DNA from: Bacteroidota bacterium
Lineage (GTDB): Bacteria > Bacteroidota > Ignavibacteria > Ignavibacteriales > Melioribacteraceae
Length of the DNA stretch: 64,000 nucleotides
Reading direction: 5' to 3'
Assembly: GCA_018818065.1 (NCBI GenBank)
Contig: JAHISV010000005.1
Span: 478,527 to 542,526, forward strand
Below the pieces are notes generated by a model that was given only the letters and a program-made list of their open reading frames with translations, had not been told where the DNA came from and did not search any database. This document shows, piece after piece, positions 36,338 to 44,803 of this stretch. Position 1 is the first letter of the stretch. The number at the start of each line of letters is the position of its first letter. Made by a program: the position numbers and the translations under genes.

Positions 36338-38137
36338 ATGAGTAACCAAAATATACATCAATTCCATATACCTGTATTAGGTGTTGGATTTTCGGTAGAC
36401 TCCGCCTTAAAAGTCGCGAAATATGGCGTTGCTTCAGTCGCATCTCTGGTTGATGATACCCTCATGGAAAATTTCCGAAAGTACTATCTTGAACTTAACG
36501 ACAAGCACTATGTGGCTATTGACGTGAAGGAAGAAGATTCACGTGCTAAACGAACAACGGCCTACCTTAATATGATGAATGAAATGGTGAACGAACAAAT
36601 TGAAGAAGTAAAAAGCTCAGAGTTTTTCACTGGAAGTGAAATAACAAAATATTTTGAAATGTTATCAGATTCATCTGAATTGAAGATTAAATATACCGAG
36701 ATGCTAAACTGTAATGATGAGAACGAGAAGAACACATTACAAAATTATTTGCGTGATAACGTAAAAGCTGGCTCAATAGACGTCAATATTATGACTAAAC
36801 TTGATAAGGCTAATTACGATAAAGGTGAGCTTTTACCTGTAGAACATAATGATGCACACGCTGCTTTACGCGGATACGCAAATAGTGAGCTTGAGAGCAC
36901 AATAGTTTTTTCTGCCGGCATGAACCCAAGACTTTACGGTTACATTGAAAATTTCAAAGATTTTTTCCCGAACTCTATTGGGGAGATTAGGAAAAAAATT
37001 GCCATAAAGGTGAGTGACTATCGTAGTGCGCTTATTCAGGGTAAATTTTTAGCTAAGAAGGGTTTGTGGGTTTCGGAATATAGAATTGAATCTGGTTTGA
37101 ATTGCGGCGGGCATGCATTTGCTACAGATGGTTTACTGATGGGTCCAATTCTTGAGGAATTTAAGAAACGTAAGGACGAACTGATTACCACAGTTAAAGA
37201 AATACTTGAACAGGCTTTCGAGAAAAAAGAAATTGTTACAGACCTAGCTAATCTGGATTGTGACATAAATGTTCAGGGTGGCGTTGGAACCGTGGAAGAG
37301 CAGAATTTTTTAATTAAGTACTATGGTGTTAAATCGGTAGGCTGGGGAACTCCTTTTCTACTTGTGCCTGAGGCTACAAATGTAGATGAAGTAACGCTTG
37401 GACAATTATCCGATGCGAAAGAGAAGGATCTTTATCTAAGTAAAGTATCACCTCTTGGTGTTCCATTTAATAATCTTCGCCAAAACGGAAAAGATGCTGA
37501 GAAGCTTGAATTAGCTGAAGCCGGGAAACCGGGTAGTCCTTGTCCGAAGAAATTTTTAGTTTCGAATTCTGAATTTGCAGATAAGCCCTTATGCACCGCT
37601 TCAATAACATACCTGAATAAAAAGATTAAAGAAATAAAAGAAACTCTTGATGAAGTTGATTTCAAAAGAGAATATGAGAAGCTGATTGATAAAACCTGTC
37701 TTTGTGTCGGATTATCGGCCGCGGCTTTATCAAATAAAGGTATCGTAATTCCTAAGCAGAGTACTGCTGTTTCAATATGTCCCGGACCTAACATGGCTTA
37801 CTTTTCAAAAATAGTTAGCTTTAAGGAGATGGTTGATCATATTTATGGTAGAGTTAATATTATGACTGATGCGTCAAGACCAAATTTTTTCATAAAGGAA
37901 CTAAAGCTTTACATTGAATATCTTGCTGATAAAATTGAAGAGTCAGTTGAACCACTATCTCAAAAGACAGAAGCCTGGATAAACACATTCTCAAAGAATC
38001 TACTTGAGGGGATTGAGTACTACAAAACCCTTATTCCTAACCTCTCGGAAGAATCTGAAAATATGAAGGCTAGATTTCTTGAGGAGCTTGAAGCTTTGGA
38101 AGAAGGACTATCCGTTCTTGTTTGTGAGGCTGCCTAA
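36338..38137 (+). CDS. Conserved-looking cysteine-containing protein of unknown family
   Basis: A 599-residue soluble protein I cannot assign to a named family. The start HIPVLGVGFSVDSALKVAKYG and the block QGGVGTVEEQ...GVKSVGWGTPFLLVPEA (about 313-346) read like the first and a late strand/loop of an FMN-binding TIM barrel such as nitronate monooxygenase or glutamate-synthase relatives. Cysteines cluster in motif-like settings: SGLNCGGHAF (256), GSPCPKKF (402), Cys419, CLCVGLS (454, 456) and SICPGPNM (481), suggesting an iron-sulphur or metal site. The last 100 residues are helical. GGAAGTTAA precedes the ATG. It is transcribed alone between two terminators. Redox enzyme is an inference only. 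Confidence 0.6.
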   Translation: MSNQNIHQFHIPVLGVGFSVDSALKVAKYGVASVASLVDDTLMENFRKYYLELNDKHYVAIDVKEEDSRAKRTTAYLNMMNEMVNEQIEEVKSSEFFTGSEITKYFEMLSDSSELKIKYTEMLNCNDENEKNTLQNYLRDNVKAGSIDVNIMTKLDKANYDKGELLPVEHNDAHAALRGYANSELESTIVFSAGMNPRLYGYIENFKDFFPNSIGEIRKKIAIKVSDYRSALIQGKFLAKKGLWVSEYRIESGLNCGGHAFATDGLLMGPILEEFKKRKDELITTVKEILEQAFEKKEIVTDLANLDCDINVQGGVGTVEEQNFLIKYYGVKSVGWGTPFLLVPEATNVDEVTLGQLSDAKEKDLYLSKVSPLGVPFNNLRQNGKDAEKLELAEAGKPGSPCPKKFLVSNSEFADKPLCTASITYLNKKIKEIKETLDEVDFKREYEKLIDKTCLCVGLSAAALSNKGIVIPKQSTAVSICPGPNMAYFSKIVSFKEMVDHIYGRVNIMTDASRPNFFIKELKLYIEYLADKIEESVEPLSQKTEAWINTFSKNLLEGIEYYKTLIPNLSEESENMKARFLEELEALEEGLSVLVCEAA

Positions 38138-38338
38138 AATTTTTATGTGAGTTCCCTTGCCTTTAAGGTGATGGAACTCAAAATCTTATTCCTCTATAGT
38201 ATCAAAGTTGACCATTATCACTCCATGTATAGTTATTATTCCCGTTATTTGTCCTAACAACAGTTTAGTAAGTAAGTTTTCTTTGCACTCCCATGCAAAT
38301 TCTCTACTCGAGGAGCTTCGGCTCCTCTTATTCTTTTA
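38138..38338 (+). terminator. Long 3' region ending in an intrinsic terminator
   Basis: A first hairpin GAGTTCC/GGAACTC (38149-38179) directly follows the 599-residue gene. A strong terminator GAGGAGC-TTCG-GCTCCTC followed by TTATTCTTTT lies at 38310-38338, 170 bases after the stop. The bases between hold no gene; they may be a long 3' UTR or a small RNA. Confidence 0.75.
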
Positions 38339-38428
38339 AAAGAGAAGATTATATTGTAACTTACCAATAAAACAATCGTCAAATTCTCATGCGAATATCT
38401 TAAAGAGAGAGACTTTAAGTGTTCTACA

Positions 38429-38734
38429 ATGTTTTTGCTAAGCGAAGGACACGGCGGTCAGGAAGAGTACTTCGTTGATCGTGCTGAAGCGCCGGCATAT
38501 TCGCTTGAGATAAAAGGCACACGGCACACTAATTTTAATGATGTTGCTTACCTTGCTGAGTATCCGGGCAAGATAATGGGGACTCTCGGGGCAATAGACG
38601 GGGAGCGTGGATTAACAATTATTAAAGACCTAACCAGAGCGTTCTTTGATAAATATATTAGGGGAGTGAATACAGGTTTTGATTATTTGAAACAGAATAA
38701 CAGAGAAGTGATTCTCAGGAAAAGTACTGAATAA
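38429..38734 (+). pseudogene. C-terminal remnant of an alpha/beta hydrolase
   Basis: About 100 codons resembling only the C-terminal part of a dienelactone hydrolase/PAF-acetylhydrolase-type enzyme: a strand-like TMFLLSEGH, the His-loop IKGTRHTNFND, and an end helix KDLTRAFFDKYIRG. The frame is open from 38360 but contains no nucleophile elbow (GxSxG), and a terminator stands at 38310-38338, just upstream of the frame. The first two-thirds of the gene therefore appear to be missing. The ATG at 38429 has no good ribosome site. Alternatively it is a short protein that uses the fold's C-terminus, which is less likely. Confidence 0.6.
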
Positions 38735-38774
38735 TTTTTTTAATATTTTTATACTATTCGATTAAAGGCATTTT

Positions 38775-39398
38775 ATGACTCCCGAAGAAATTTCAAAGCA
38801 GTTAAGAAAACCCGAAGGGGAGAATGGGTTATATATTGCCGAAAGTATGAATAAGCTTAGTTCGAAACTGATACGCCTGAACTATAAGGAAATCTCCAAG
38901 ATGCCCGGGGATAACATTCTGGAAATAGGTTTTGGCAGCGGGTTTTTCATGAAAGAGTTATTTGAGATGGGGAACGAAAGAGTTATTGGGCTTGATTATT
39001 CTGAAACCATGTTAGATGAAGCCAGGAAAATTAATAACGAGTTCATCCAAAAGGGTAGAATGGAGTTGTACCATGGACCGGCTCATCAAATGCCATTTGA
39101 AGATAATTCAATTGACAAAGTGGTTACAATTAACACTATCTATTTTTGGGACGAACCAGAAATAATATTACGGGAAATAAAAAGAGTTCTAAAGTGTGAG
39201 GGACATATCGCCATTGGTATAAGAAATGAAGAAACAGTAAAGCACTTAGAGTTTACCAGGCATAACTTTGAGTTTTACTCCACCTCTAAAGTTGAAAAGC
39301 TGCTCCTTGAAAATGGTTTTGAAATAGTATCAAGTAAAACGATTCAAGACAACGAATATGATGCCAACTGCATTATTGGAAAGGCAAGAATGGATTAG
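38775..39398 (+). CDS. Class I SAM-dependent methyltransferase
   Basis: A 207-residue Methyltransf_11-type enzyme. Motif I reads ILEIGFGSGFFMKEL, followed by the acidic-end strand VIGLDYSETMLDEA, then QMPFEDNSIDKVVTINTIYFW and LREIKRVLKCEGHIAIGI. It methylates an unknown small molecule, lipid or quinone-like substrate. AAAGG stands before the ATG. Its end overlaps the convergent membrane-protein gene by 4 bases. Confidence 0.88.
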   Translation: MTPEEISKQLRKPEGENGLYIAESMNKLSSKLIRLNYKEISKMPGDNILEIGFGSGFFMKELFEMGNERVIGLDYSETMLDEARKINNEFIQKGRMELYHGPAHQMPFEDNSIDKVVTINTIYFWDEPEIILREIKRVLKCEGHIAIGIRNEETVKHLEFTRHNFEFYSTSKVEKLLLENGFEIVSSKTIQDNEYDANCIIGKARMD

Positions 39399-39709
39399 TC
39401 TTTTGAGCCATCAACCGATTTTGATAGATCCATTACCAGACAAGATGTTAAAGGAAATCGATTATTTGATTTTCGGTAGGAGTAGAACAACTGCCCAATG
39501 TATTGTCCTAAAAAGAATGCGGGGATGAAAAAGGCAAAAGTAGAAAGCTGCCACCCAAAACCGCCAAAAATCCTGACTGCGGCAACAAAAGGTACAGGAA
39601 GATGCACGGAAAGTACCCATTGAAAAGAAAACTTTTTTACATTTGCCCGCCAGTATCCAAAGGGGATATTAAGCAGTAAAATTAATATAAGTGCTAATGC
39701 CAATTTCAA
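39395..39709 (-). CDS. Small membrane protein, unknown
   Basis: A 104-residue protein with three hydrophobic segments (about 2-20, 30-48 and 55-77) and a basic, polar C-terminus. The start is a TTG at 39709 preceded by AAGAAG; no ATG gives the first membrane segment. I recognise no family. It overlaps the convergent methyltransferase gene by 4 bases and lies on the same strand as the second methyltransferase upstream, 62 bases away. Confidence 0.55.
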   Translation of the reverse strand: MKLALALILILLLNIPFGYWRANVKKFSFQWVLSVHLPVPFVAAVRIFGGFGWQLSTFAFFIPAFFLGQYIGQLFYSYRKSNNRFPLTSCLVMDLSKSVDGSKD

Positions 39710-39771
39710 AACAATCTTCTTTTCAAATATGTTATGCCGCTAAACTAAATAATTATTGGAATAATTCAAAT

Positions 39772-40335
39772 TTAGTATCGTTTTTTTGACATAATAACTG
39801 AAAGTCCTCTCGGAATTGAAGGACAGTGCTCCAGTTTGAATCCTACTTTTTCTGCCAGTTCAAGTGATAATTCAAATGCCTTCTGATTTACGTGACCTTT
39901 TGGTTCGGAAAGTAAGCAGGTTCCTCCAGGTCGTAATGCGTTAAATACTTCACCTAAAAATCTTTCCTGATCAGTCACTTCATGTAAAACGGCAAATATC
40001 AGAGCAAAATCAATTTTGCCTTCAAGATCCTCGATACAAAGAGAATTTGTGGAGCAGTTAATTGGTTCAATGGAGCTATCCAGGTTTTTGGCTTTGGCTT
40101 TCTCCATTAATTTGTCAAGCATTTCCTGCTGAAGGTCAATACTATATACTTTCCCGTCTGGGCTTACAACACTTGCCATGTAAAGGCTAAAAAAACCCAT
40201 TGCAGATCCAACATCAAGAACATGTTTTCCTCGGGAAACATACGCCCCAAGTATCTTTGAAGGGTTTTGAAAGAGTTTTCTTAAGGGGCTTGCTAAAAGG
40301 TGACCGACCCAGATCGGGCAAACATGTTCAGCCAT
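39772..40335 (-). CDS. Class I SAM-dependent methyltransferase
   Basis: About 187 residues. The N-terminal EHVCPIWVGHLLASPLRKL is followed by motif I (VLDVGSAMGFFSLYMA), strand VYSIDLQQEMLDKL, FALIFAVLHEV and LRPGGTCLLSEPKGHV. This resembles Methyltransf_31-type enzymes acting on small molecules. I use the ATG at 40335 since GGAG lies about 7 bases upstream; the longer reading begins at a TTG. The conserved Cys-Pro near the N-terminus is notable but its role is unknown. Confidence 0.85.
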   Translation of the reverse strand: MAEHVCPIWVGHLLASPLRKLFQNPSKILGAYVSRGKHVLDVGSAMGFFSLYMASVVSPDGKVYSIDLQQEMLDKLMEKAKAKNLDSSIEPINCSTNSLCIEDLEGKIDFALIFAVLHEVTDQERFLGEVFNALRPGGTCLLSEPKGHVNQKAFELSLELAEKVGFKLEHCPSIPRGLSVIMSKKRY

Positions 40336-40463
40336 TTCCATTCTCCGAGGGTTAGTAAATAGTTGATGCGGCAAGTTAGACGATTGAAAATAGGAAAAGA
40401 TTTTTTAAGTTCTATTAAAAAAATATAAATTTAAGTCCTTTCATAATTTCTTTTGGGGCGTAC

Positions 40464-41216
40464 ATGAAAATTTCATCAAGTTGTTACGCAATTCACGGAC
40501 TTTTTACACTTTCACCCTGGGTGGTTAACAGCGGTTTTATCGTTGGAGAAAGTAAAACCTTAATTGTTGATGCCGGGGCAAACTACCTCTCCGCACAAAC
40601 AATATTCGGTTATGCCACAAGCGCCCGGGAGGAAAACGAACTCTTCCTGGTTAACACAGAACCGCATTTCGATCACATTGGCGGGAACTGCTATTTTAGT
40701 GAAAAGGGAATCCCTATATACGGGCATGAGGGAATAAACAGAACCAGCGAAGAATTTTATGGACTGGCAGAAGAATTTAATAAAACAATTACCAGTTCAA
40801 AGAGAAGAGAAGCAAGGGAGGAACAGACCTTATTTGTAAATACACATCCTGTAAATCCAAACCATAAAATTTCTGCACTCAGGACTACCCTTGACCTGGG
40901 AAATAAAATCATTGAGATTATACTTACACCAGGGCACTCGCCTCAAAATCTTATGGTTTTTGTTCCTTCCGAAAATGTAATATACTCAGGGGATACAATT
41001 ATCGAAGGTTACATCCCAAATATGGAAGACAGTACTGTTGAAGGGTGGAAAAACTGGATGAAATCATTAAACATAATCGAGGAGCTTGATCCAGGCATTT
41101 TAGTGCCCGGGCATGGTAAGGTGTTACGGGGTAACGAAATAACAAAACAAATTGAGTTGACCAAAGAGTATTTAATCGCGGGAATTGAGTCTGGTAAAGC
41201 TCCCACTGCTCTATAG
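40464..41216 (+). CDS. MBL-fold hydrolase with a Glu in place of the first metal His
   Basis: A 250-residue metallo-beta-lactamase-fold protein. The main motif reads NTEPHFDHIGG, so the usual first His of HxHxDH is Glu66, while His68, Asp70 and His71 are kept. Later ligands are present: PGHSPQN (His), YSGDT (Asp) and VPGHGKV (His). The fold is certain; the metal site is altered. The substrate is unknown (glyoxalase II-like or RNA-related enzymes share the fold). GGGGCG precedes the ATG. It stands alone on the plus strand. Confidence 0.85.
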   Translation: MKISSSCYAIHGLFTLSPWVVNSGFIVGESKTLIVDAGANYLSAQTIFGYATSAREENELFLVNTEPHFDHIGGNCYFSEKGIPIYGHEGINRTSEEFYGLAEEFNKTITSSKRREAREEQTLFVNTHPVNPNHKISALRTTLDLGNKIIEIILTPGHSPQNLMVFVPSENVIYSGDTIIEGYIPNMEDSTVEGWKNWMKSLNIIEELDPGILVPGHGKVLRGNEITKQIELTKEYLIAGIESGKAPTAL

Positions 41217-41449
41217 ACAAATTAAATTTGGAGATCGGAATTGAAGTTTTTTTTAACTAACTTTACGGATCAATAATTAAATTATTGGCAGATTTTATTA
41301 AATCGCAAATTGCAAAAGAGGGAGTTAAGACCAATCTGATAAGAGTTTTCTTACCTGTCGTTTCCCAACAAGAAAAATTTGTAAAATATACAATCGAATT
41401 CAATTCTCCAAAGAGAGACTACTATTATTAAATTTTAGAAGGTTATGTA
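41217..41449 (+). promoter_or_regulatory. Upstream region of the DEAD-box helicase gene
   Basis: 233 bases without a gene before the helicase ATG. Helicases of this type often have long, cold-responsive 5' UTRs; here no strong hairpin or promoter is evident to me. GAAGG at 41437-41441 serves as the ribosome site. Confidence 0.3.
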
Positions 41450-43264
41450 ATGAAATCATTAGATGCAATAGGTTTAGATGAAAGGCTTTTAAAAGCGGTT
41501 ACTGATTTAGGATTTGAAAAACCTATGCCCATTCAGGAAAAAGTTATTCCATTTTTAACAGATGAAGGTTTTGGCGACTTAGTCGCTTTGGCTCAGACAG
41601 GAACCGGTAAAACTGCTGCATTTGGTTTGCCGCTTTTACAGATGACTGATGTATCAATAAAAGATACTCAACATTTAATCTTATGCCCAACTCGTGAACT
41701 CTGTATTCAAATTTCTGAAGATTTGAAAAATTATTCCAAATATATTCAAGAAATAAGAATGTGTGCTGTATACGGCGGTACGAGCATTGATGCTCAAATA
41801 AAAACAATTAAACGAGGTGTGCATATAATCATTGCTACTCCTGGCAGGTTGTTGGATCTGATCAACCGCAAAGTTGTTAAGATAGGTTCAATAAGGACAG
41901 TTGTTTTAGATGAAGCTGATGAAATGCTTAATATGGGCTTTAGAGACGATCTGGAATCCATACTTAACGAAACACCTTCTGAGAAAAAAACTTTGTTATT
42001 CTCTGCAACAATGCCACGCGAAGTAATGAACATTGCCAACCGTTACATGAATTCTCCAACTGAAATTTCTGTAGGGACAAAAAACGCCGGTGCGGAAAAT
42101 GTTACTCATCTACTTTATATGGTTCATGCAAAAGACAGATATTTAGCGCTTAAGCGTATCGTTGATTTTAATCCTTCAATGTATGGTATAGTATTCTGTA
42201 GAACACGCCAGGAAACAAAAGATGTTGCCGAAAAATTGATGCAGGATGGCTATAATGCTGATGCTTTACATGGTGATCTTTCTCAGGCTCAGAGAGATCA
42301 GGTAATGCACAAATTTAGAATCAGAAATCTAAATTTCCTTGTCGCAACGGATGTTGCTGCACGTGGTATTGATGTTAATGACTTAACTCATATTATTAAT
42401 TACAATCTACCAGACGAAATTGAACTATATACACACAGAAGTGGTAGAACCGGACGTGCTGGAAAGAAAGGGACCTCAATATTAATTGCTAACCTTAAAG
42501 AAAAAGGTAAGATAAGAGGGATTGAAAATCAGCTGAAGAAAAAATTTACACAAATGCCTGTTCCAGGTGGTAAAGAGATTTGTGAGAAACAACTATTCCA
42601 TTTTATTGACAGAATGAAAAATGTGGAAGTTGATGAAAAACAGATTGAAGCATTCTTGCCACAGATTACAGCACAACTTGAATTGTTAGATAGAGAAGAT
42701 CTTATCAAAAAATTTGTATCTCTCGAGTTCAACAGATTTCTGGAATACTACAAGAACACCAAAGATCTTAACGTTCCCGAAAAAGGTGAAAGAGGTGAGA
42801 GAGGCGATGGTTCCCACAGAACCGGTGCTTCAGGATTTACAAGATTTTTCATTAATGTTGGCGACATGGATTTTATAAAACCTACAACCATTATTGGTTT
42901 TATAAAAGACTTCACAGGTATGAAGGATATCGAAATTGGTAATATTGAAATTCTAAAGAGCTTTTCCTTTTTCGAAGTTGAATCCGGCTTTGATGAAAAA
43001 GTACTGGCAGGTTTCGAAAACAGAACACTAAAGAAAAGAAGTATTTCTGTTGAAATTGCCGAGGCTAAATCCTCAAGATCTTCAGATTCCGGAAGATCAA
43101 AAGGCGGCGACCGTAAAAGAAACGGAAGCGGTGGCTATAAAGGTCGCAGCCCACAAGGTGGAAAGGGCAGAAGCAGCGGCGGTGGACGCAGCAGTAGAGG
43201 CAAAGATGCTTTCTTTGCTGAATTGAGATCGGGCAAAAGAGGCGATAATAAGAAAAAACGTTAG
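41450..43264 (+). CDS. deaD: DEAD-box RNA helicase with DbpA-type RNA-binding domain
   Basis: A 604-residue helicase with all core motifs: Q motif (KPMPIQEK), Walker A (AQTGTGKT, 48-55), PTREL, TPGR, DEAD (VLDEADEMLNMGF), SAT, ARGIDV and HRSGRTGRAG. A DbpA/CsdA-type RRM follows (about 460-545, FTRFFINVGDMDFIKP). The tail is rich in Arg, Gly, Ser and Lys and should bind RNA. This matches DeaD/CsdA, which acts in ribosome assembly and RNA decay, especially in the cold. It ends in a strong terminator. Confidence 0.95.
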   Translation: MKSLDAIGLDERLLKAVTDLGFEKPMPIQEKVIPFLTDEGFGDLVALAQTGTGKTAAFGLPLLQMTDVSIKDTQHLILCPTRELCIQISEDLKNYSKYIQEIRMCAVYGGTSIDAQIKTIKRGVHIIIATPGRLLDLINRKVVKIGSIRTVVLDEADEMLNMGFRDDLESILNETPSEKKTLLFSATMPREVMNIANRYMNSPTEISVGTKNAGAENVTHLLYMVHAKDRYLALKRIVDFNPSMYGIVFCRTRQETKDVAEKLMQDGYNADALHGDLSQAQRDQVMHKFRIRNLNFLVATDVAARGIDVNDLTHIINYNLPDEIELYTHRSGRTGRAGKKGTSILIANLKEKGKIRGIENQLKKKFTQMPVPGGKEICEKQLFHFIDRMKNVEVDEKQIEAFLPQITAQLELLDREDLIKKFVSLEFNRFLEYYKNTKDLNVPEKGERGERGDGSHRTGASGFTRFFINVGDMDFIKPTTIIGFIKDFTGMKDIEIGNIEILKSFSFFEVESGFDEKVLAGFENRTLKKRSISVEIAEAKSSRSSDSGRSKGGDRKRNGSGGYKGRSPQGGKGRSSGGGRSSRGKDAFFAELRSGKRGDNKKKR

Positions 43265-43300
43265 TTTCTTATAAATCCATACTAATTATTTTTATTAGTG

Positions 43301-43337
43301 GGCAATAAAAACAGGATTGTTTTTGTTGCCTTTTTTT
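43301..43337 (+). terminator. Terminator after the helicase gene
   Basis: GGCAATAAAAACA pairs with TGTTTTTGTTGCC (one G-U pair), followed by TTTTTTT, 36 bases after the stop. Confidence 0.9.
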
Positions 43338-43434
43338 ATGACTTTTAATTAGCATTCCAATAAAATTTTAATTCAAACTAATTAATAGAATCGCTTAATT
43401 GTAATCGGCTAATATAAAATAACCAGGGGGGTAA

Positions 43435-44073
43435 ATGAAAAAGTACCTTTTTTTATTAATATTCTTATTGGTCACTTCGTTAAACGCACAATTTATAAGA
43501 GGGTATGGTCTGAAAGCCGGCTTTACATCTTCCAATCTGAAATGGGACTACAATACCGGGGGGCAACAGTGGATGATAGAGCCAGATAATAGAAATGGAG
43601 TAAACCTTGGATTATTTGTAGAATTTCTTGACTTACCGGTATTCAGTACCCTTGCTGAAGTAAATTACGTACAAAAGGGAATAAATCAGAATGTTCCATT
43701 TACCTCTCCCACAAATCCGGATGGTGGTGAAGAATCTCTGAATTGGCAGATTAATCTGGATTATCTCAATTTATCCTTCCTTGCAAAGGGCAGAATATCA
43801 ATTGGTCAATTTACACCTTATCTTCTAGCGGGACCTTCCTATGATATTGAAATAAACAGGTCAGTAGAAAATGATGACATTGATAATTACAAGGATTACA
43901 AGAAACACAGAATGGGTCTTAAATTAGGTGCTGGTACTGAATTTAAACTTGAGACAGTAACGCTACTTGCAGAGTTTGTCTACCAAGCAGATCCAGATAA
44001 TTTGTTTAATAATCAGTTATTAATTGTAACAACAAGTTCGTTTGACTTGAGAATAGGTGTATTTTTCCAATAA
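43435..44073 (+). CDS. Outer-membrane beta-barrel protein, paralogue 1 of 3
   Basis: A 212-residue exported protein. The signal peptide ends LNAQF; the mature part opens RGYGLKAGFTSSN and alternates amphipathic strands (DYLNLSFLAKGRI, KLGAGTEFKLETVTLLAEF), closing FDLRIGVFFQ with an aromatic near the end. This fits the PorT-like/OMP_b-brl family, eight-stranded barrels of unknown role in this phylum. GGGGGG stands 4 bases before the ATG. It is the first of three similar genes with gaps of about 41 and 35 bases, probably one operon. Confidence 0.8.
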   Translation: MKKYLFLLIFLLVTSLNAQFIRGYGLKAGFTSSNLKWDYNTGGQQWMIEPDNRNGVNLGLFVEFLDLPVFSTLAEVNYVQKGINQNVPFTSPTNPDGGEESLNWQINLDYLNLSFLAKGRISIGQFTPYLLAGPSYDIEINRSVENDDIDNYKDYKKHRMGLKLGAGTEFKLETVTLLAEFVYQADPDNLFNNQLLIVTTSSFDLRIGVFFQ

Positions 44074-44114
44074 AAGCATTGCTTTAAATTCAATATTACA
44101 GTTTCTGAGGTTCT

Positions 44115-44768
44115 ATGAAAAAAAGTTATTTAGTGATTCTAATCATTACCTTTTGCAGTTTATCGCATGGTCAAAGTATTAGGGGGTGGGGAGGTAAAGT
44201 AGGTGTTAATATATTGAAGGAAGATTGGAATCATTCATTTGAATATTATTACATTGGAATTGCAAAACCGTTTCCGGGAATAAATGCAGTTATATTTATA
44301 GAATGCCAGTATAACCCAACTTTTTTATTCGTAGTCGAAGCAGCCTATACAAAAAGTCGGATAAATTTGGAATCAAATTCTACTATTGCTCATCCTGACT
44401 GTTCGTGTATATTTGGTGACTGGGTGAGTAAGAAAAGTTCTTTAGATATTTCAATACTTGGCAAGATTAAGAGTGAACAAAATATTTTTTCACCCTATTT
44501 ATTAATTGGCCCATCGATCAGCTTTACTTTAGAAAATACCACAACAGGATATTATTCTCTACCTTTTAATGATAATCGAAACATCTATGATGAAATATCT
44601 CGATTGAGGATCGGTATAAAAGTGGGAGCTGGAACAGAAGTAGAATTTCAAACTCTGAACCTCTTATTTGAGATTATTTTCCAAAAAGAAATTAATAATC
44701 TTTATGAGACAGACGAGTTAAAAATTTCATCCTCCTCCTGGAATTTTCGGTTTGGATTTTTATTATAA
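44115..44768 (+). CDS. Outer-membrane beta-barrel protein, paralogue 2 of 3
   Basis: A 217-residue relative of its neighbours: the signal peptide ends CSLSHGQS; the mature part opens IRGWGGKVGVNILK; late strands are RIGIKVGAGTEVEFQTLNLL and an end of SSWNFRFGFLL. An extra pair of cysteines lies in HPDCSCIFGDW, in a loop, which the other two lack. GAGG precedes the ATG closely. Function unknown. Confidence 0.78.
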   Translation: MKKSYLVILIITFCSLSHGQSIRGWGGKVGVNILKEDWNHSFEYYYIGIAKPFPGINAVIFIECQYNPTFLFVVEAAYTKSRINLESNSTIAHPDCSCIFGDWVSKKSSLDISILGKIKSEQNIFSPYLLIGPSISFTLENTTTGYYSLPFNDNRNIYDEISRLRIGIKVGAGTEVEFQTLNLLFEIIFQKEINNLYETDELKISSSSWNFRFGFLL

Positions 44769-44803
44769 ACCTTTCCTCATGCATTAATCATTATGGAGTG
44801 TTT

